DNA of 64,000 bases from Amoebidium appalachense (lineage: Eukaryota; Ichthyosporea): NCBI GenBank assembly GCA_963693365.1, contig CAVNZM010000006.1, positions 1,984,001 to 2,048,000 on the forward strand, written 5' to 3'. Below the pieces are notes generated by a model, which was given only the letters and a program-made list of their open reading frames with translations, searched no databases and was not told the origin of the DNA. Below are positions 1-43,799 of this stretch, piece by piece (the first letter of the stretch is position 1; each line of letters begins with the position of its first letter). The translations under genes were made by a program, and so were the position numbers.

Positions 1-69
1 AAGAAAAATCAATTAGTTGGGGTTCCCCGTTTTCTTTCGGGCTCCCCTGGGACACTCGGTATCAGCTGG

Positions 70-120
<51 letters not shown>

Positions 121-1111
121 CACTAGAATTTTGTAATGATGTGTTTCTCAAGCCAATCAATACATCTAATAAACAGGTCGTATAGTAATACACGTGTTTA
201 GTATAAAATCAAGGATATTGTAATTTTCAGGTAGGCTATCTTTCTGGGTGTCTGTTGTGAATGTGACGTGTGTGTGTTGCGGTATTATGTGGTCTATCAA
301 ACTACATTTGGCGATACATGACCGTTTAAACTGGTGTGTGTGTGTGTTGTTTGGGCCATGCAAACGATGCCACCTTATACTTATTAGATCTCCACTGTAT
401 AGCACGTGTACAGTAAAAGTGTGGTATGTGATCAATAATACCATCAGCTAGTCTAAGAGAAAGACCAATTCTACAGGAAGGTAATATCTATTTAGGTGTT
501 ACACATTTGCGAGTGCCATATTTGGCAATATGGTTAAGGCGGTCATTGTATATAAAACGAGACATAAAGCTTAGTTTTTCAAGGTGTATATATGCTTTCA
601 TCGGGTCTGGTGTCGTGTGGTATCTTTTTCCATTTGTTATATTGCGTAATTATCTTGTAGTTGTGTACATGTCTAATAAGTAAGTGGCAGTCCAAAGTCA
701 CACGCACACTTTTGCGGGGTTTATTTGTATTTGTGCCCGGGGGAAAAGGAGAGAGAGAGGGAAGGAAAGAGGGGAGAGGTGAGGAGGGGACAGGTCAGAT
801 AGAGAAGAGAGGGTGGGAGGGCAAATACTTCTTTAAGCGGCTTATGTGCTTATTGATTTTCAGCGCGAGATGGGATACTCTAGCAGCTATTGGGACCAGA
901 CCATATATCGAGAGCGTTACAGGCCAGGTTTACAACAGTTGTTAGATAGAAAGGAGGCAACTTCTGCTTCAAGGAAATTTGCCAAGGGTTTAAGTGCTCT
1001 AGTTCTCTCTTTCTTGATCCAAGCGGCGAGAAGGGGTAAACCATATTCACATGCCGGGAAGACAAAAGTGCGAATAAATGTAAGTTTAATAGAAGGATGG
1101 AGGGGTGTGTC
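1..1111. other. Spacer without a recognised gene
   Basis: No exon, RNA gene or conserved motif was recognised. The stretch holds a GT microsatellite (about 71-113) ending in a short GC alternation and a purine-rich G/A stretch (about 738-825). Short open frames here show no recognisable domain. Confidence 0.6.
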
Positions 1112-1351
1112 TTAAAAAATATTAGCCGAGAAGAAAGCTAACCGCTTACGAGCCAGCTCTACCCTCTTTTCGACCATATGGGAAAACATAACACCAACAG
1201 AATTAACCGGAACACCAAGATATTTGTATTCTGGAACGTATGTGCGGGTGTAGGTTGGAATTAATATACACAACACATGCATTTGGGGTGTGTTCGTGCG
1301 TAATTTAGCCCATCCACATGGCAAATAGGTTCTGCCACAGAAGCAGTGCAT
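1112..1351 (-). pseudogene. Decayed non-LTR (LINE-type) reverse transcriptase fragment
   Basis: The minus-strand reading contains EYKYLGVPVNSVGVMFSH followed by a helix-like VEKRVELARKRLAFFS. This resembles the segment after the palm of LINE reverse transcriptases, where a YLGV motif is followed by a basic amphipathic helix. No YADD catalytic motif, endonuclease domain or poly-A tail was found nearby. The frame is open for only about 80 codons, and flanking frames (to about 1536) look like further debris. I read it as a truncated, inactive fragment. It lies downstream of the kinase A stop codon, outside that gene. The assignment rests on one motif and could be a chance resemblance. Confidence 0.4.
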
Positions 1352-1655
1352 AGTGCAAGCAGCCGGACCCCGTCACGAAGATTCCGTTCAACTGCTGCCC
1401 ATAGATGCAGGGAAGCAAATCGCCAAATTCGGGTCCTGCACACAAGGGAATTTCCGTTCAGAATTTCATATCCAAACAGCTGATGAACATATAGGAATTC
1501 CACAACTAAGCCAGAATTGCAGGGAATCATGAGCATATAAGCAGGCCAAACCTTAAACGGAATGGGTAACGAAAGGTGAGTGCAATCGAGATTGCGATCC
1601 CGGGCTACAAATGTGGATGGGCTCTCTGCAGTACTACCCCTTGAATTAATAAAAT

Positions 1656-1661
1656 TTTAAT
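1656..1661 (-). terminator. Candidate poly(A) signal for kinase A
   Basis: Read on the minus strand this is ATTAAA, the common AATAAA variant, about 140 nt past the proposed kinase A stop at 1799-1801. It supports the placement of the terminal exon but is a short motif in AT-rich DNA. Confidence 0.35.
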
Positions 1662-1798
1662 AAAAAAAAATGCAGTTCCACTTAAGAGCCATCCACTACA
1701 TGCATATGCTTATAGAAGGCCCTACATAATAGCAAAAGGCCACACGGTATGATGGAATGCATGTGCCCATATGGCTGGATGCGAACGGAGAGATACTC

Positions 1799-18054
<16,256 letters not shown>

Positions 18055-18579
18055 CTGTGTAGCAAGTATATGTTTGTCAGTATAACAACAGACTAGGCAT
18101 GTTTAGCCACAAAAACATTCGAATTGCACATACATGGTCTTAGAATTAGACTTTCGCGCCTGAGTACGTGATTAGCTTCAAAGTTTGCAAAGATACATGT
18201 GTCAGGAATACAAACACAACCAGGGTGAGACAAGAGCACTCGAGGGAGGGCACCCCAGAAAAGGAGGAGGACCGGGGGGGGGAGGAGGTGGGGTGGGTGG
18301 GCGAGGGGGAAGGGCGGAGGGTGGTGGTGGGGCCGGGGGGGGGGGGGGGGGGGGGGGGGGGGCAATGACAGAGATCAGGGTGGGTGGGTGGGTGGTGCAA
18401 GAGGGGGTAAGGGTGGCAATGGGGAGGGGGTGTCGCAATCAGCAGCCTCTTTGGAGGTCAAGGGTGAATGGGTTATTGGGGACTTGGGCAAGTGCGTGTG
18501 GGAACTTCCCCCTCCCCGAAAGGAAGGTTAGATTTCGATGTTCGGCATATATTGCAACGATAACAAAAAGATCGCACAA

Positions 18580-18612
<33 letters not shown>

Positions 18613-19246
18613 AGAAGGCGTTACAAAATACACATTCATGGTGGACAACACTGCATCAAAAGAAGAGTGCACAGCACACATCAAGGTTGTTGTGGATCAT
18701 AAGCAGAGCCATACTTATTATTTTGGCCCGGGGGGGGAAGGGGGAGGCGAGGAAAAGGGGACAAAGAGAGCTTAGATATACACACATCGACACCGAGAGA
18801 ACGAGACAATCTAAGGAGGGGGGGAGGGGGGGGAGGGGGGGGGGGGGGGGGGGGAGGGGGGGAGGGAGGGAGGGAGGGAGGGCCCCGGAAGATGGAAAGC
18901 ACGGAAGAAACGAAGATTGAGGCGGTAACAATATGGCTAGGACAGGGGTAGCTTGCATGTGGGATCCCTCCGAGGGGGGGGGGGGGGGGGGGGGGGTTGT
19001 CGGCGTGCTAGACACTGCAGAGTTGCAGAGATATATCTGCCCGCAAGCGGCCGCGCAGGGGCGGCAAGGGAGGGAGGAGGGGGAGGGGGGAGGAGGGGGG
19101 GGGGGGGGACAGGGAGAGAGAGGGGGGGGGGGACAGAGGGAGAGCGGGGGGGAGAGGGAGAGGGTGAGGGACAGATGGAGGGTGAGGGCGAGGGAAAGGG
19201 GGGGGGGGGGGGGGGGGGAGAATGTGTGAGGAAGGGATAGAGGGGG

Positions 19247-19300
<54 letters not shown>

Positions 19301-19457
19301 AGGGAGGGAGGCAGGGAGGCAGGGGGAGAAGGGGGGGGGGGGAGAGAGGGAGAGAGAGGGAGAGAGATAGGGAGAGAGTGAGAGTAAGAGAGAGAGAGAG
19401 AGGGAGAGAGAGAGGGAGAGAGAGAGAGAATGGGGGGGGGGGAGGGGCGAGGGGGAC

Positions 19458-19817
19458 AATACTGCCATAGATGCCCGTCCTTTTCCACTTTTTCCTCAAA
19501 TATTCGACCCTGTGAGGAAAAGCAGAATGAGGCACAGGTCAGGCACACAACGGCAAAACTAGGCAACACACCCCATGTTTGTTATTTGCCACCCCTACAA
19601 TCCCTACTAGAAACAGGAAGATGTACAAAACCCCACACACAATCGGACCGTACCCATCGTCTCTTCAGTGACTAGAACCTTTGCTACTGCTCTGTCTCCT
19701 TGAATCTTGCCCCCGCTTTCTGGGTATTTGTGCACATGTTCGAGTATGTGGATTTTCTCAGCAAGCATGACTAAATTGTTGTACGTCGAGGTAGTTGGGG
19801 TGAGTGCTCCACATGTT
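19458..19817 (-). other. Possible upstream exons of kinase A
   Basis: Two minus-strand stretches look coding between plausible splice sites. 19817-19654 reads open through STYNNLVMLAEKIHILE and ESGGKIQGDRAVAKVLVTEE. 19509-19458 follows a good acceptor (TTTTCCTCACAG) and reads GRIFEEKVEKDGHLWQY before a GTCCCC donor-like site. I recognise no domain, and the phase between them only works with a weak donor. They lie upstream of the C1 exon and may encode the kinase N-terminus or belong to another transcript. Confidence 0.3.
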
Positions 19818-20579
19818 CTTAAAAGTGCACATAACCGACAAAGGTGCACACAGATTTCACACCAGCAAACATCACACCAAAACACCGTCAGGAATCTTAG
19901 TCCAGGCAGAGTGACAAAGGGCTTGCCTTAACATGTGCAGCAGGGCAGGCCCCTTGTTCGCACGGGTACCTGCTGGCTTGTAGAGTGCAATAGTGGTGGG
20001 CTATTGCGTGGCATACTGCAAAAAAATTGGTCAGGATTCCCCCAACATGACATCGATTTCTTGCTAGTCTACTTGTAAAAGCAAGAATTCCACTCAGTTC
20101 TTCACCCTGTTACACTGCAAACAAGTAAATCATCGACGAGACGTTCGTACTTCTCAAACTCATGTCAGAGCAACGATAAACTTTTCCTAATTGAGAGTTA
20201 TTGTATTCTTGGTCATTAACATACAATAAATTTTGTGGTTAACATACCTGAACATTGCCGCCCTTGTTTTCTTACTCCCCAGACGAACTCCCCACAATAG
20301 CTACAACTGGTGTAACTTAGGAAGGTGGTGTCTCGGAAGCTGTGAGCATACATCATGATCCCGGAGCCTGTGAGGCACCCACTGTTAGCTCTGTATACAC
20401 TCGTGTTGTACTTGCAGGAGTCACCACAAATTGATGAAGACCCTATGCAGTGGTGACGCGAAACACTTGATAAGACAGCCCCAGCCTACTTGCTACTCCA
20501 CGTGAACAGTGCATGCCCAAACACAAACGAGCAAAAGTGTGTGCACGCGAGCACGCGAGCACGCCTCCTTCCCCTCAAG

Positions 20580-21125
<546 letters not shown>

Positions 21126-21164
21126 AGACACACAAGGAGGAGAACTCAGCACGCTCTGTGCAAT

Positions 21165-37139
<15,975 letters not shown>

Positions 37140-37237
37140 CCCCAAGCTGTTGCCGCCATTGACTGGGCGTGCCTGGTAGATGTGTGCGCACTTTTCTTTT
37201 AGACTCGCACATCGTAGGGCCCCCACGGGGGGGGGGG

Positions 37238-37280
<43 letters not shown>

Positions 37281-37536
37281 GGCATACAAGAGATCTTGAA
37301 GGCTGTTGAGAACTCGTGTCGAGCAACAGATAAAGCAAACCCCCTGATCACTGATATTACGGTTGCCAAGGACGGGAGGGCTATGTTAGGTGAATAATAA
37401 TAACCCGTAAAAGAGGCATGCATCGCCCTTAGCTACAGGCTATCTGATTTGTACAAATATGTTATGTGTCTATTGATCACCCCCTGCCCCCCCTCCCCAC
37501 TCCCCTGAGTGTACACACACACACACACAAAGCGCG

Positions 37537-37603
<67 letters not shown>

Positions 37604-38108
37604 TGGCACATGGTCGACCACACACACAAACACGTAATTGGCATCTTAAGACGAAAAACTTGGTTAGATTAGTTATAGGCCCATCATTGGCATGATCAGA
37701 CAAAAAAACGGCAGCATTTTGTTATGTACATAATATTTAGTTCGGCTTCAGTTATTATATCATTAGAGCTACTGTGAAAGGCCAGAAAAATAAAGGTTGT
37801 GCATGTGCATGAGCTCTACGTGTATACATGGCTGGCTACCTTGGCAATGTTTGGTCTGGTTCAATGCATGTGGTATAGCTGGCCGGCTGATTCTGTGTCC
37901 CGGGTCGCCCTGGCCCAAGGGGATAAAAATGGGTGGGTGCATATTTAAAATTGGGGGGGATTGGGGAACATGTGATGGGAGAAAAAAGGACGGGAGTGTG
38001 GCATACAAAAGCCAGACCTATACGGAAAAAACTTTGACGGTGAGTCAGCCTCTAGCGGAGCTAGAGGGTCCACCGTTTCTGGAGGTCAAAACGCCTGTCC
38101 TGTGTTTT
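37140..38108. other. 3' flank of kinase B
   Basis: Contains a G run of about 60 nt (37220-37279) and a CA block (37512-37600), then ordinary sequence up to the retrotransposon. No further gene was recognised; the segment to the poly(A) signal is probably 3' UTR. Confidence 0.5.
37789..37794 (+). terminator. Candidate poly(A) signal for kinase B
   Basis: AATAAA about 650 nt after the stop at 37139, followed by GT-rich sequence. It is the first canonical signal downstream of the gene that I noticed. Confidence 0.4.
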
Positions 38109-38239
38109 TCACATCACTCACTCGTGCTTGCCTCATGCCCCCCGTGTCCGTGGAGTGCAGGCCGTCGTGCCTGCACCCAAGGGGCTGGCCGAGGCGGGGG
38201 CCGCCAGGGGGGGTCCATGCCATGAGCCCCCCCGCACCA
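38109..38239 (-). repeat. Ngaro-2 B2 terminal repeat
   Basis: About 131 nt matching B1 at 38631-38762; C-rich and GC-rich with potential to form hairpins. It is the outer 3' end of the element. Confidence 0.9.
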
Positions 38240-38353
38240 GCCGGGGCTGGGCCCCGCCTCGACATGCTTTATTGCCGCTGCAATCGGGCTGTGAGCCAGT
38301 CACAGTCGCATACGTACACCGTCATGTATACAGACTGAGAGGTGGGTGGGTGG

Positions 38354-38630
38354 GAGCCGCCGTGTGCTAGCCACCGAAAACGCAATCGTGCTAACAAAAA
38401 CCGTACGTGCAGCACACGGCGAAAACGAAGGTGGCCTGCATCTGCAGTGTGCTGCGCCGGAAATACCGGCGCTGGTGGCGCCTGACGTCAGGCGCTGCGC
38501 CAGACCGATGTCAGCCGCTGCTGCGGCTGCGCCTGGCGCCGCGGCCCGTGACGTCATGGGCCGCCCGGCTGCCTGCGCCCGAAGTGATCCGTGAAACATC
38601 TTTCATCTGCTGCGCATATGAAACGTACAT
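38354..38630 (-). repeat. Ngaro-2 A2 split direct repeat
   Basis: 277-nt copy of A1; it abuts B1 directly. It includes several GC-rich palindromic blocks (GCGCCGGAAATACCGGCGC, TGACGTCA-like) that could be recombinase or promoter sites. Confidence 0.9.
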
Positions 38631-38762
38631 TCACATCACTCACTCGTGCTTGCCTCATGCCCCCCGTGTCCGTGGAGTGCAGGCCGTCGTGCCTGCACCC
38701 AAGGGGCTGGCCGAGGCGGGGGCCGCCAGGGGGGGTCCATGCCATGAGCCCCCCCCGCACCA
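38631..38762 (-). repeat. Ngaro-2 B1 split direct repeat
   Basis: Copy of B2, immediately downstream of the recombinase gene in element orientation; the recombinase stop lies about 10 nt from it. Confidence 0.9.
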
Positions 38763-38772
38763 CAAGGCCCCC

Positions 38773-39885
38773 CTACTGCGATGTAGGGGGTCCGCCCCAA
38801 GGTCCCGTGGCGAGGCCCTGGTGTGACCAGACGGTGGCAATGGAGGCTTGCACGTCGCGGTGGGGCAGCCGGATGTAGACCATGAATGCGTCTGATGCCC
38901 AGCGGCCAAGGGCTTTGATGGTGGCGTCAGGTAGGCCCGCTCTCTCAGCTGCAGTGGCCCCCCCTATGCGCAGGCTGTGGCCGGCGTACCGGTCGGGGTC
39001 GTAGCCCGCATGGTGTAGAGCTGTGCGGAAACCGGCGATGAAGGTGCTCTTGAGGTAAGGGCTGCCGTCGACGCTGAACAGGGGTGCATCTGGGTGGATG
39101 CCTGCCCTGGTTGACGAGACCCCCAGGAAGAGGGCTAGATTGGCTGCTGGGCAGAAGGAAGGCTCCTCCGGGAAGGCGGGCACCCGGATGGTAACACCCT
39201 TGCCCGTGGGGTCGGTCTTAGATGTCGGCAGGAAGACTGTTGCCCCAATCAGGCGGCCATCCTGCCATAGGAGCTGGACGTCGCGACGCTTGGCGTGAAG
39301 GAGGGGGTTGAACTTGGCCGCAGATTTGGACGTGAACTCGCCCGAGCGCAGGAGGCACGAGCTGCCAAGCAGCAGGGCAGCCCACAGACGCAGGGCCTCC
39401 AATGAAGAGCCCGGTTGGATGACTGGGAGGAGGGCGCGGAGGTCGGCTGGGAGGAGGGGCTCGAGCACTCGTTTGGGCCGGTGGCTGCCTTCCAGCAGCA
39501 GGAAGCGGCCAGCCCCGCGGATAAACCACTGAAGGCTCTGCTGGCCGGAGCCCGCTGGTGGTGCCATGCCCAAGCTGCGGTGCAGGCTGTTGACGGCGGA
39601 GACGATGCTGGGCATGGTCCGGGCTTGCACCGCACGCATGGCGCACCAGGCAAGGAACAGCTGCACTTGGGCTGGGCAGGCTGGCAGGTAGCCACCATCA
39701 GGATTGCGGCAGTCCATTGCGTAGATGAAGTCGATAAACTGGCGCTGGTAGGACGAGTAGGAGGACTCCGTGCTGTCGCCCACTGACAGCCGAGTGATGG
39801 TGCGGGCCACCTCCGGGACACGGGCCAAAACCTCGGGGGTGAACCACTGGGCAAGCCTACCATGGTCGCCACCAAAGGGGAGCAA
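38773..39885 (-). CDS. Ngaro-2 tyrosine recombinase
   Basis: About 370 codons. The catalytic set is complete: LLRSGEF (first Arg), PTSKTD (Lys), HSLRIGGAT (His and second Arg), GRWASD and the nucleophile in VYIRLP. An N-terminal core-binding-like region includes YSSYQRQFIDF and VQLFLAWCAMRAVQ. It recombines the circular cDNA into the genome. Its start at 39885 is followed in the upstream direction by about 700 nt of non-coding, G-run-rich spacer before the RT stop. The frame is intact. Confidence 0.88.
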   Translation of the reverse strand: MLPFGGDHGRLAQWFTPEVLARVPEVARTITRLSVGDSTESSYSSYQRQFIDFIYAMDCRNPDGGYLPACPAQVQLFLAWCAMRAVQARTMPSIVSAVNSLHRSLGMAPPAGSGQQSLQWFIRGAGRFLLLEGSHRPKRVLEPLLPADLRALLPVIQPGSSLEALRLWAALLLGSSCLLRSGEFTSKSAAKFNPLLHAKRRDVQLLWQDGRLIGATVFLPTSKTDPTGKGVTIRVPAFPEEPSFCPAANLALFLGVSSTRAGIHPDAPLFSVDGSPYLKSTFIAGFRTALHHAGYDPDRYAGHSLRIGGATAAERAGLPDATIKALGRWASDAFMVYIRLPHRDVQASIATVWSHQGLATGPWGGPPTSQ

Positions 39886-39931
39886 GCCACCTGCAGGGAC
39901 AGAGCTGTGTGAGCATCATGCCTAGAGTCCC

Positions 39932-40003
39932 AGGGGGGGGGGGGGGGTAAAGGCAACGAGCGGGGTGGGCGGCAGGCAAGCGGGTGCACAGGCAGGCAAA
40001 CAA

Positions 40004-40035
<32 letters not shown>

Positions 40036-40259
40036 CGTAGCTAAAGGGCAGAGGATGCATGCAGCGCTGGCAGGGAGGGCGGGGGAAGGGGAGGGGGGGT
40101 ATGCGCGCACAAGCCGCGGTGTACTGCGTGCGTGTGTGTGCGCTAGTGTGTGGGTGTGTATGAGCATGTGTGTGTAACACCGAGGTTAAGCATGCACGAT
40201 CGAAGGGGCGGGTGGAGGGGGTGGCAGGGTGGGGTTGGGGGGGGTTGGGGGGAGGGAAG

Positions 40260-40294
<35 letters not shown>
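39932..40294. repeat. G homopolymers in the RT/recombinase spacer of Ngaro-2
   Basis: Three G runs (about 39932-39947, 40003-40035, 40262-40294; sense C) lie in the 39886-40589 spacer that separates the recombinase and RT genes. No ORF with recognisable motifs was found in the spacer. Confidence 0.85.
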
Positions 40295-40297
<3 letters not shown>

Positions 40298-40589
40298 GAC
40301 ACGCCACAAGCAGTTGGCACTGCGGGCCAGCACAGAACAAAGAGGCACACCGTGTGTACACCGTAAGACCGTAATGTATTGTCCCAAACACTCCACCGGG
40401 TGAGTGAGGGAATCCGAGCGAATTCATGTAGTGGGGGGGGGCCGGCCCCGGCCGCCACTGCAGAACATGACTCGTGCGATATACAAAGTGGGAAGGGGGG
40501 AAGGGGGGGTGTCGGTGCCCCCCCACAGCCCACACGCCAAGCCCAATACGAAGGCAAAGGAACAGGGGAGGGGGCTCGGCCCAGCCCCA

Positions 40590-42470
40590 TCACGAGAGAG
40601 GGGCAGCAAACCACCCCGCTAGCCACTCAGGCACGGGTGTTGGGACTGGTGCGTGCCACGGGTGCAGCCGGTCGAAAGTGGCCCACTGTGCTCGCGAGAT
40701 GGCATCCGCAATCGAGTTTTCCACGCCAGGGATGTGCTTGGCCGAGACCAGCACCGTGTAGCGCATTTCCATCAGCGTGATGAGACGCAGCACCCGGGCA
40801 ATGGCAGGGACGGGGGAGTGACGGGACGCGATCGTAGATACTGCACCGTCGTTATCGGTGAGCACGCGTATGTGGCTGTTGCGACAGCTGGGACCCCAAC
40901 AGGCCAGGGCCACGGCAATGCCAGCCAGCTCAAACAGCACGGAAGCCCACACATCTCCGCCAGCAATGACCGTGCGCCAATGGTCCGTCCATGCTAGGTG
41001 AAACCACGCTTGACCCCAGTAGCCACCGCATCCTATGCTGCCGGCCGCATCTGTGGTGAACATGTGATGCACGGGGGGGGTAAGCACACGTATGCCGTTC
41101 CACTCGGGGAGGAACTCCGACCACAGCACAACGTCGGCTCGTGCGTCGGCGCAGACACGGATGTGGTGGTGGGGCCCTAGGCCGGCCCTCTCAGCCTCCG
41201 CCAGCAGATGAAGCAAGCGTTGAAGAAAGGCACGGGCACGCCCCAGCGCTACAACCTGAGCACACCACATGAGCTTGCCGCACAGGGACCGTAGGTCTCG
41301 AACAGTGGCCTTGGTGCGACCCCGCCAATCGGCTAGCAGGGCCCGGAGCTCGGTCAGCTTGACGGCAGGTAAGCGGGCCTCCATGCGCAGAGTGTCCCAC
41401 TCGAGCCCAGAGTAGATGAGCGTGTGTGAGGGCAGCTGCACTTTGTCGTCGGCAAGCGTAACACCCACCTTCGAGCACACCCACCGAAACACCAGCATGT
41501 TGAAGGCGCACTCTTGCAGCGTACGGCCGCCGAAAAAGAAGTCGTCCACAAAATGCTGTGTCTCTGTGGCGTTGAGGGCGTGGGCGAAGTGCTGCAGGGC
41601 CTGAGCTATGCGTTCCCAGAACGCTGGGCTGGACCGCAAGCCAAACGGTAGGCGGGTCTCCACATAGAACGCGCCTAGCAGCTGGAACGACAGCAGTGGC
41701 TGGTCGTCTGGGTGCACCGGGCCGTGACGAAAGGCACCCTTCACGTCGTATGCCCCGAGGAAGCAGCCCTGGCCGAGCCGAGCTACTGTTTGCATCACCG
41801 TGCGGATGGTGATGTACTCCAGCTGATCCGGGTAATCGACCCCATCGTTGATACTGGAGCCACGCGGGAAGGAAAGGTCGTGGATGCGGCGGACGCCCGT
41901 GCCGCCCTTTTTGGGAACTGCCCCGAGGGGCGAGGATACAAAATAAGGATAAAGGGCCACCATCTCGTCGCGGGTGAAGGGGCCCAGGATGTGGCCGCAT
42001 GCCACTTCCTTCGCAATGTCGGCTGCAAGCTGCTCACGGGCCGCCAGCGCGGACGGGTGGTTTCGGCCCACCCGGGTGACCCGCTCGCCGAAGTAACCGA
42101 CCGAGAAGCCCAGCTCTAAGTCGCGGAGCAGAGCCTGCTGAAACGCACTGTCGGGGTGCGGAAACAACTCAAACAAACGGCGGAAGTTGGGGACAGATAC
42201 GGTCTGTGGTGGTGCCGCTGGGGGGGGCGACCATGGGCCCCGCAGGGCAACGGAGAGGGCAGGCCCAGCGCGGACGTCAGCCCCTGCCCGAAAGGGGGCT
42301 GGGCCCCCTAAGCCGGGTTGGCCCCCCCTTCCCCCGCCCCGTTGGCTGGGTTGGGAGGGCAGGCGTGTGCGCCGTGCGCCGCTGAGCCGCACTTCAGGCA
42401 GGCGTGCTTGTAGCGGCAAGGGTTGGGTCCCTTCCTGGTGCAGCCCTTGGCCGTGTTGAAGCCCCGGCAT
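40590..42470 (-). CDS. Ngaro-2 reverse transcriptase / RNase H
   Basis: About 626 codons open; the first 50-60 overlap the end of gag in another frame, so the protein is probably made by frameshift or reinitiation. RT motifs: VPKKGGTGVRRIHDLS, GAYDVKGAFRHGPV, LPFGLRSSPAFWERI, and FVDDFFFGG in place of the usual YVDD. RNase H follows with TDAAGSIGCGG, VLFELAGI, LTDNDGAVS and ADAISR. It makes element cDNA. The Phe-for-Tyr change in the catalytic box is tolerated in other reverse transcriptases. The frame shows no stop. Confidence 0.9.
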   Translation of the reverse strand: MPGLQHGQGLHQEGTQPLPLQARLPEVRLSGARRTRLPSQPSQRGGGRGGQPGLGGPAPFRAGADVRAGPALSVALRGPWSPPPAAPPQTVSVPNFRRLFELFPHPDSAFQQALLRDLELGFSVGYFGERVTRVGRNHPSALAAREQLAADIAKEVACGHILGPFTRDEMVALYPYFVSSPLGAVPKKGGTGVRRIHDLSFPRGSSINDGVDYPDQLEYITIRTVMQTVARLGQGCFLGAYDVKGAFRHGPVHPDDQPLLSFQLLGAFYVETRLPFGLRSSPAFWERIAQALQHFAHALNATETQHFVDDFFFGGRTLQECAFNMLVFRWVCSKVGVTLADDKVQLPSHTLIYSGLEWDTLRMEARLPAVKLTELRALLADWRGRTKATVRDLRSLCGKLMWCAQVVALGRARAFLQRLLHLLAEAERAGLGPHHHIRVCADARADVVLWSEFLPEWNGIRVLTPPVHHMFTTDAAGSIGCGGYWGQAWFHLAWTDHWRTVIAGGDVWASVLFELAGIAVALACWGPSCRNSHIRVLTDNDGAVSTIASRHSPVPAIARVLRLITLMEMRYTVLVSAKHIPGVENSIADAISRAQWATFDRLHPWHAPVPTPVPEWLAGWFAAPLS

Positions 42471-43371
42471 ATCTCATCCGCAGCAGGGGCCGGGCTGGCG
42501 CGAGGGCTGGCTGTGGCCCCCCCAGAGGCAGGCTGCCGGGGTGTGCGGGGAGCGGTGGGTGCCTGGTGCAGGCGGGCACCAGACAGGGACACGGCCAGCT
42601 GCACAGCGTCGGGTGCGTCGAGTGGGCGGCCAGAGGCAGCGCACGACCGGCGGTGTGCATCCTCCCAGCGCATGATGGCAGCCCACTGGTACTCGGGTGC
42701 CAACTCAGTGGCCACAAACTCGGCGTGGGCCAGCAGGGCCGTGACGGGGGCGTCGGCGTTGATGCGTAGGCGTAGCAGCCGCTGCAAGATGCAGCGCAGG
42801 TAGGTCTGCAGGTCCGGGCACAGGGCGGGCTGGCGCTGGGTGCCAGGCGTCTGCAGCACAACCGTGCCAGCAGGCAGGCCAGGCAGGGAAACCGGCTGGC
42901 GCTGCGTGTGGACAGAAGAGCCCGTGGGCGGCAGCAGGTCGAGTAAAGCGAAATGCTGCATAGGCTCGAAGATGGCAGCCCCCCGGACCTCCGGGGACAG
43001 GTGGGGGCAGGGTGGGTTCGACTGGCTGCGCTGGCTGGCCCCCCAAACGGCCAGTTGCAGGGCATTGGGCGGCGGAGGCAGCTGGTGCATGTCGCCGCCC
43101 TGAGGGTCCTCCTCACGGGGGCGCTTGTTGGCGTTGCCGGGGGGTTGCTCTACAGCATCCACGGCCCCCGCCGCAGCGGCAGGGGGCCCCGTGACAGGGG
43201 GGTTCCTACCGGTTCCGCCCCCGCCAAGGTTGACGAGGTGGGGGAAGGCGCGCAGGAGAAGATCTTGCTGGGAAGGGGGGGCCGGGCTGGCCTGCAGGGC
43301 CTGACGGGTCGCGTTGGCCACCTCAGAAGCAAACATGCGAATGGTCGCTGCCAGCTCAGGGGTCAGGGCAA

Positions 43372-43443
<72 letters not shown>

Positions 43444-43516
43444 CGTCCTGCACAGGAGGGCGCGCCTCCTGCCCTGCCTGTGCTGCAGGGCCATTGTCTG
43501 TTGGGTCTACTTCCAT
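42308..43516 (-). CDS. Ngaro-2 gag-like protein with polyglutamine tract
   Basis: I start it at MEVDPTDNG (43516), just inside the A1 repeat edge; the frame is also open upstream through A1. A CAG-encoded run of about 22-23 Gln (43376-43441) begins near residue 26. The C-terminus has a CCCH/CCHC zinc region CRGFNTAKGC, NPCRYKHACLKCGSAAHGAH, likely nucleic-acid binding. The role as capsid protein is inferred from position. About 400 codons; no internal stop. Confidence 0.75.
43376..43441. repeat. CTG/CAG trinucleotide repeat
   Basis: About 22 CTG units on the plus strand, encoding polyglutamine in Ngaro-2 gag on the minus strand. It is a pure triplet array and so likely length-unstable. Confidence 0.95.
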
Positions 43517-43520
43517 ACTT

Positions 43521-43799
43521 GAGCCGCCGTGTGCTAGCCACCGAAAACGCAATCGTGCTAACAAAAACCGTACGTGCAGCACACGGCGAAAACGAAGGTG
43601 GCCTGCATCTGCAGTGTGCTGCGCCGGAAATACCGGCGCTGGTGGCGCCTGACGTCAGGCGCTGCGCCAGACCGATGTCAGCCGCTGCTGCGGCTGCGCC
43701 TGGCGCCGCGGCCCGTGACGTCATGGGCCGCCCGGCTGCCTGCGCCCGAAGTGATCGGTGAAACATTCTTTCATCTGCTGCGCATATGAAACGTACATT
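43521..43799 (-). repeat. Ngaro-2 A1 split direct repeat (5' end)
   Basis: About 279-nt copy of A2. Host or island DNA starts at about 43800 with a TCTCTGTGCTTTTTT block that is itself repeated downstream. Confidence 0.9.

Larger units (their letters stand above)
38109..43799 (-). mobile_element. Ngaro-2: complete Ngaro/DIRS-like tyrosine-recombinase retrotransposon
   Basis: A second element with the same architecture but different sequence: A1 (43799-43521), gag, RT/RNase H, tyrosine recombinase, B1 (38762-38631), A2 (38630-38354), a 114-nt unique stretch, B2 (38239-38109). A copies (about 278 bp) and B copies (about 131 bp) differ only by a few substitutions and small indels (for example a C7 versus C8 run). 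All three ORFs are open. Protein motifs clearly differ from Ngaro-1 (FVDD instead of YVDD, a polyglutamine gag), so it is a separate family. It lies between kinase B and the OTU island. Confidence 0.92.

Noticed and set aside
41191-42000. Minus-strand frame overlapping Ngaro-2 RT
   Set aside because: Shadow of the RT frame that carries the conserved motifs.
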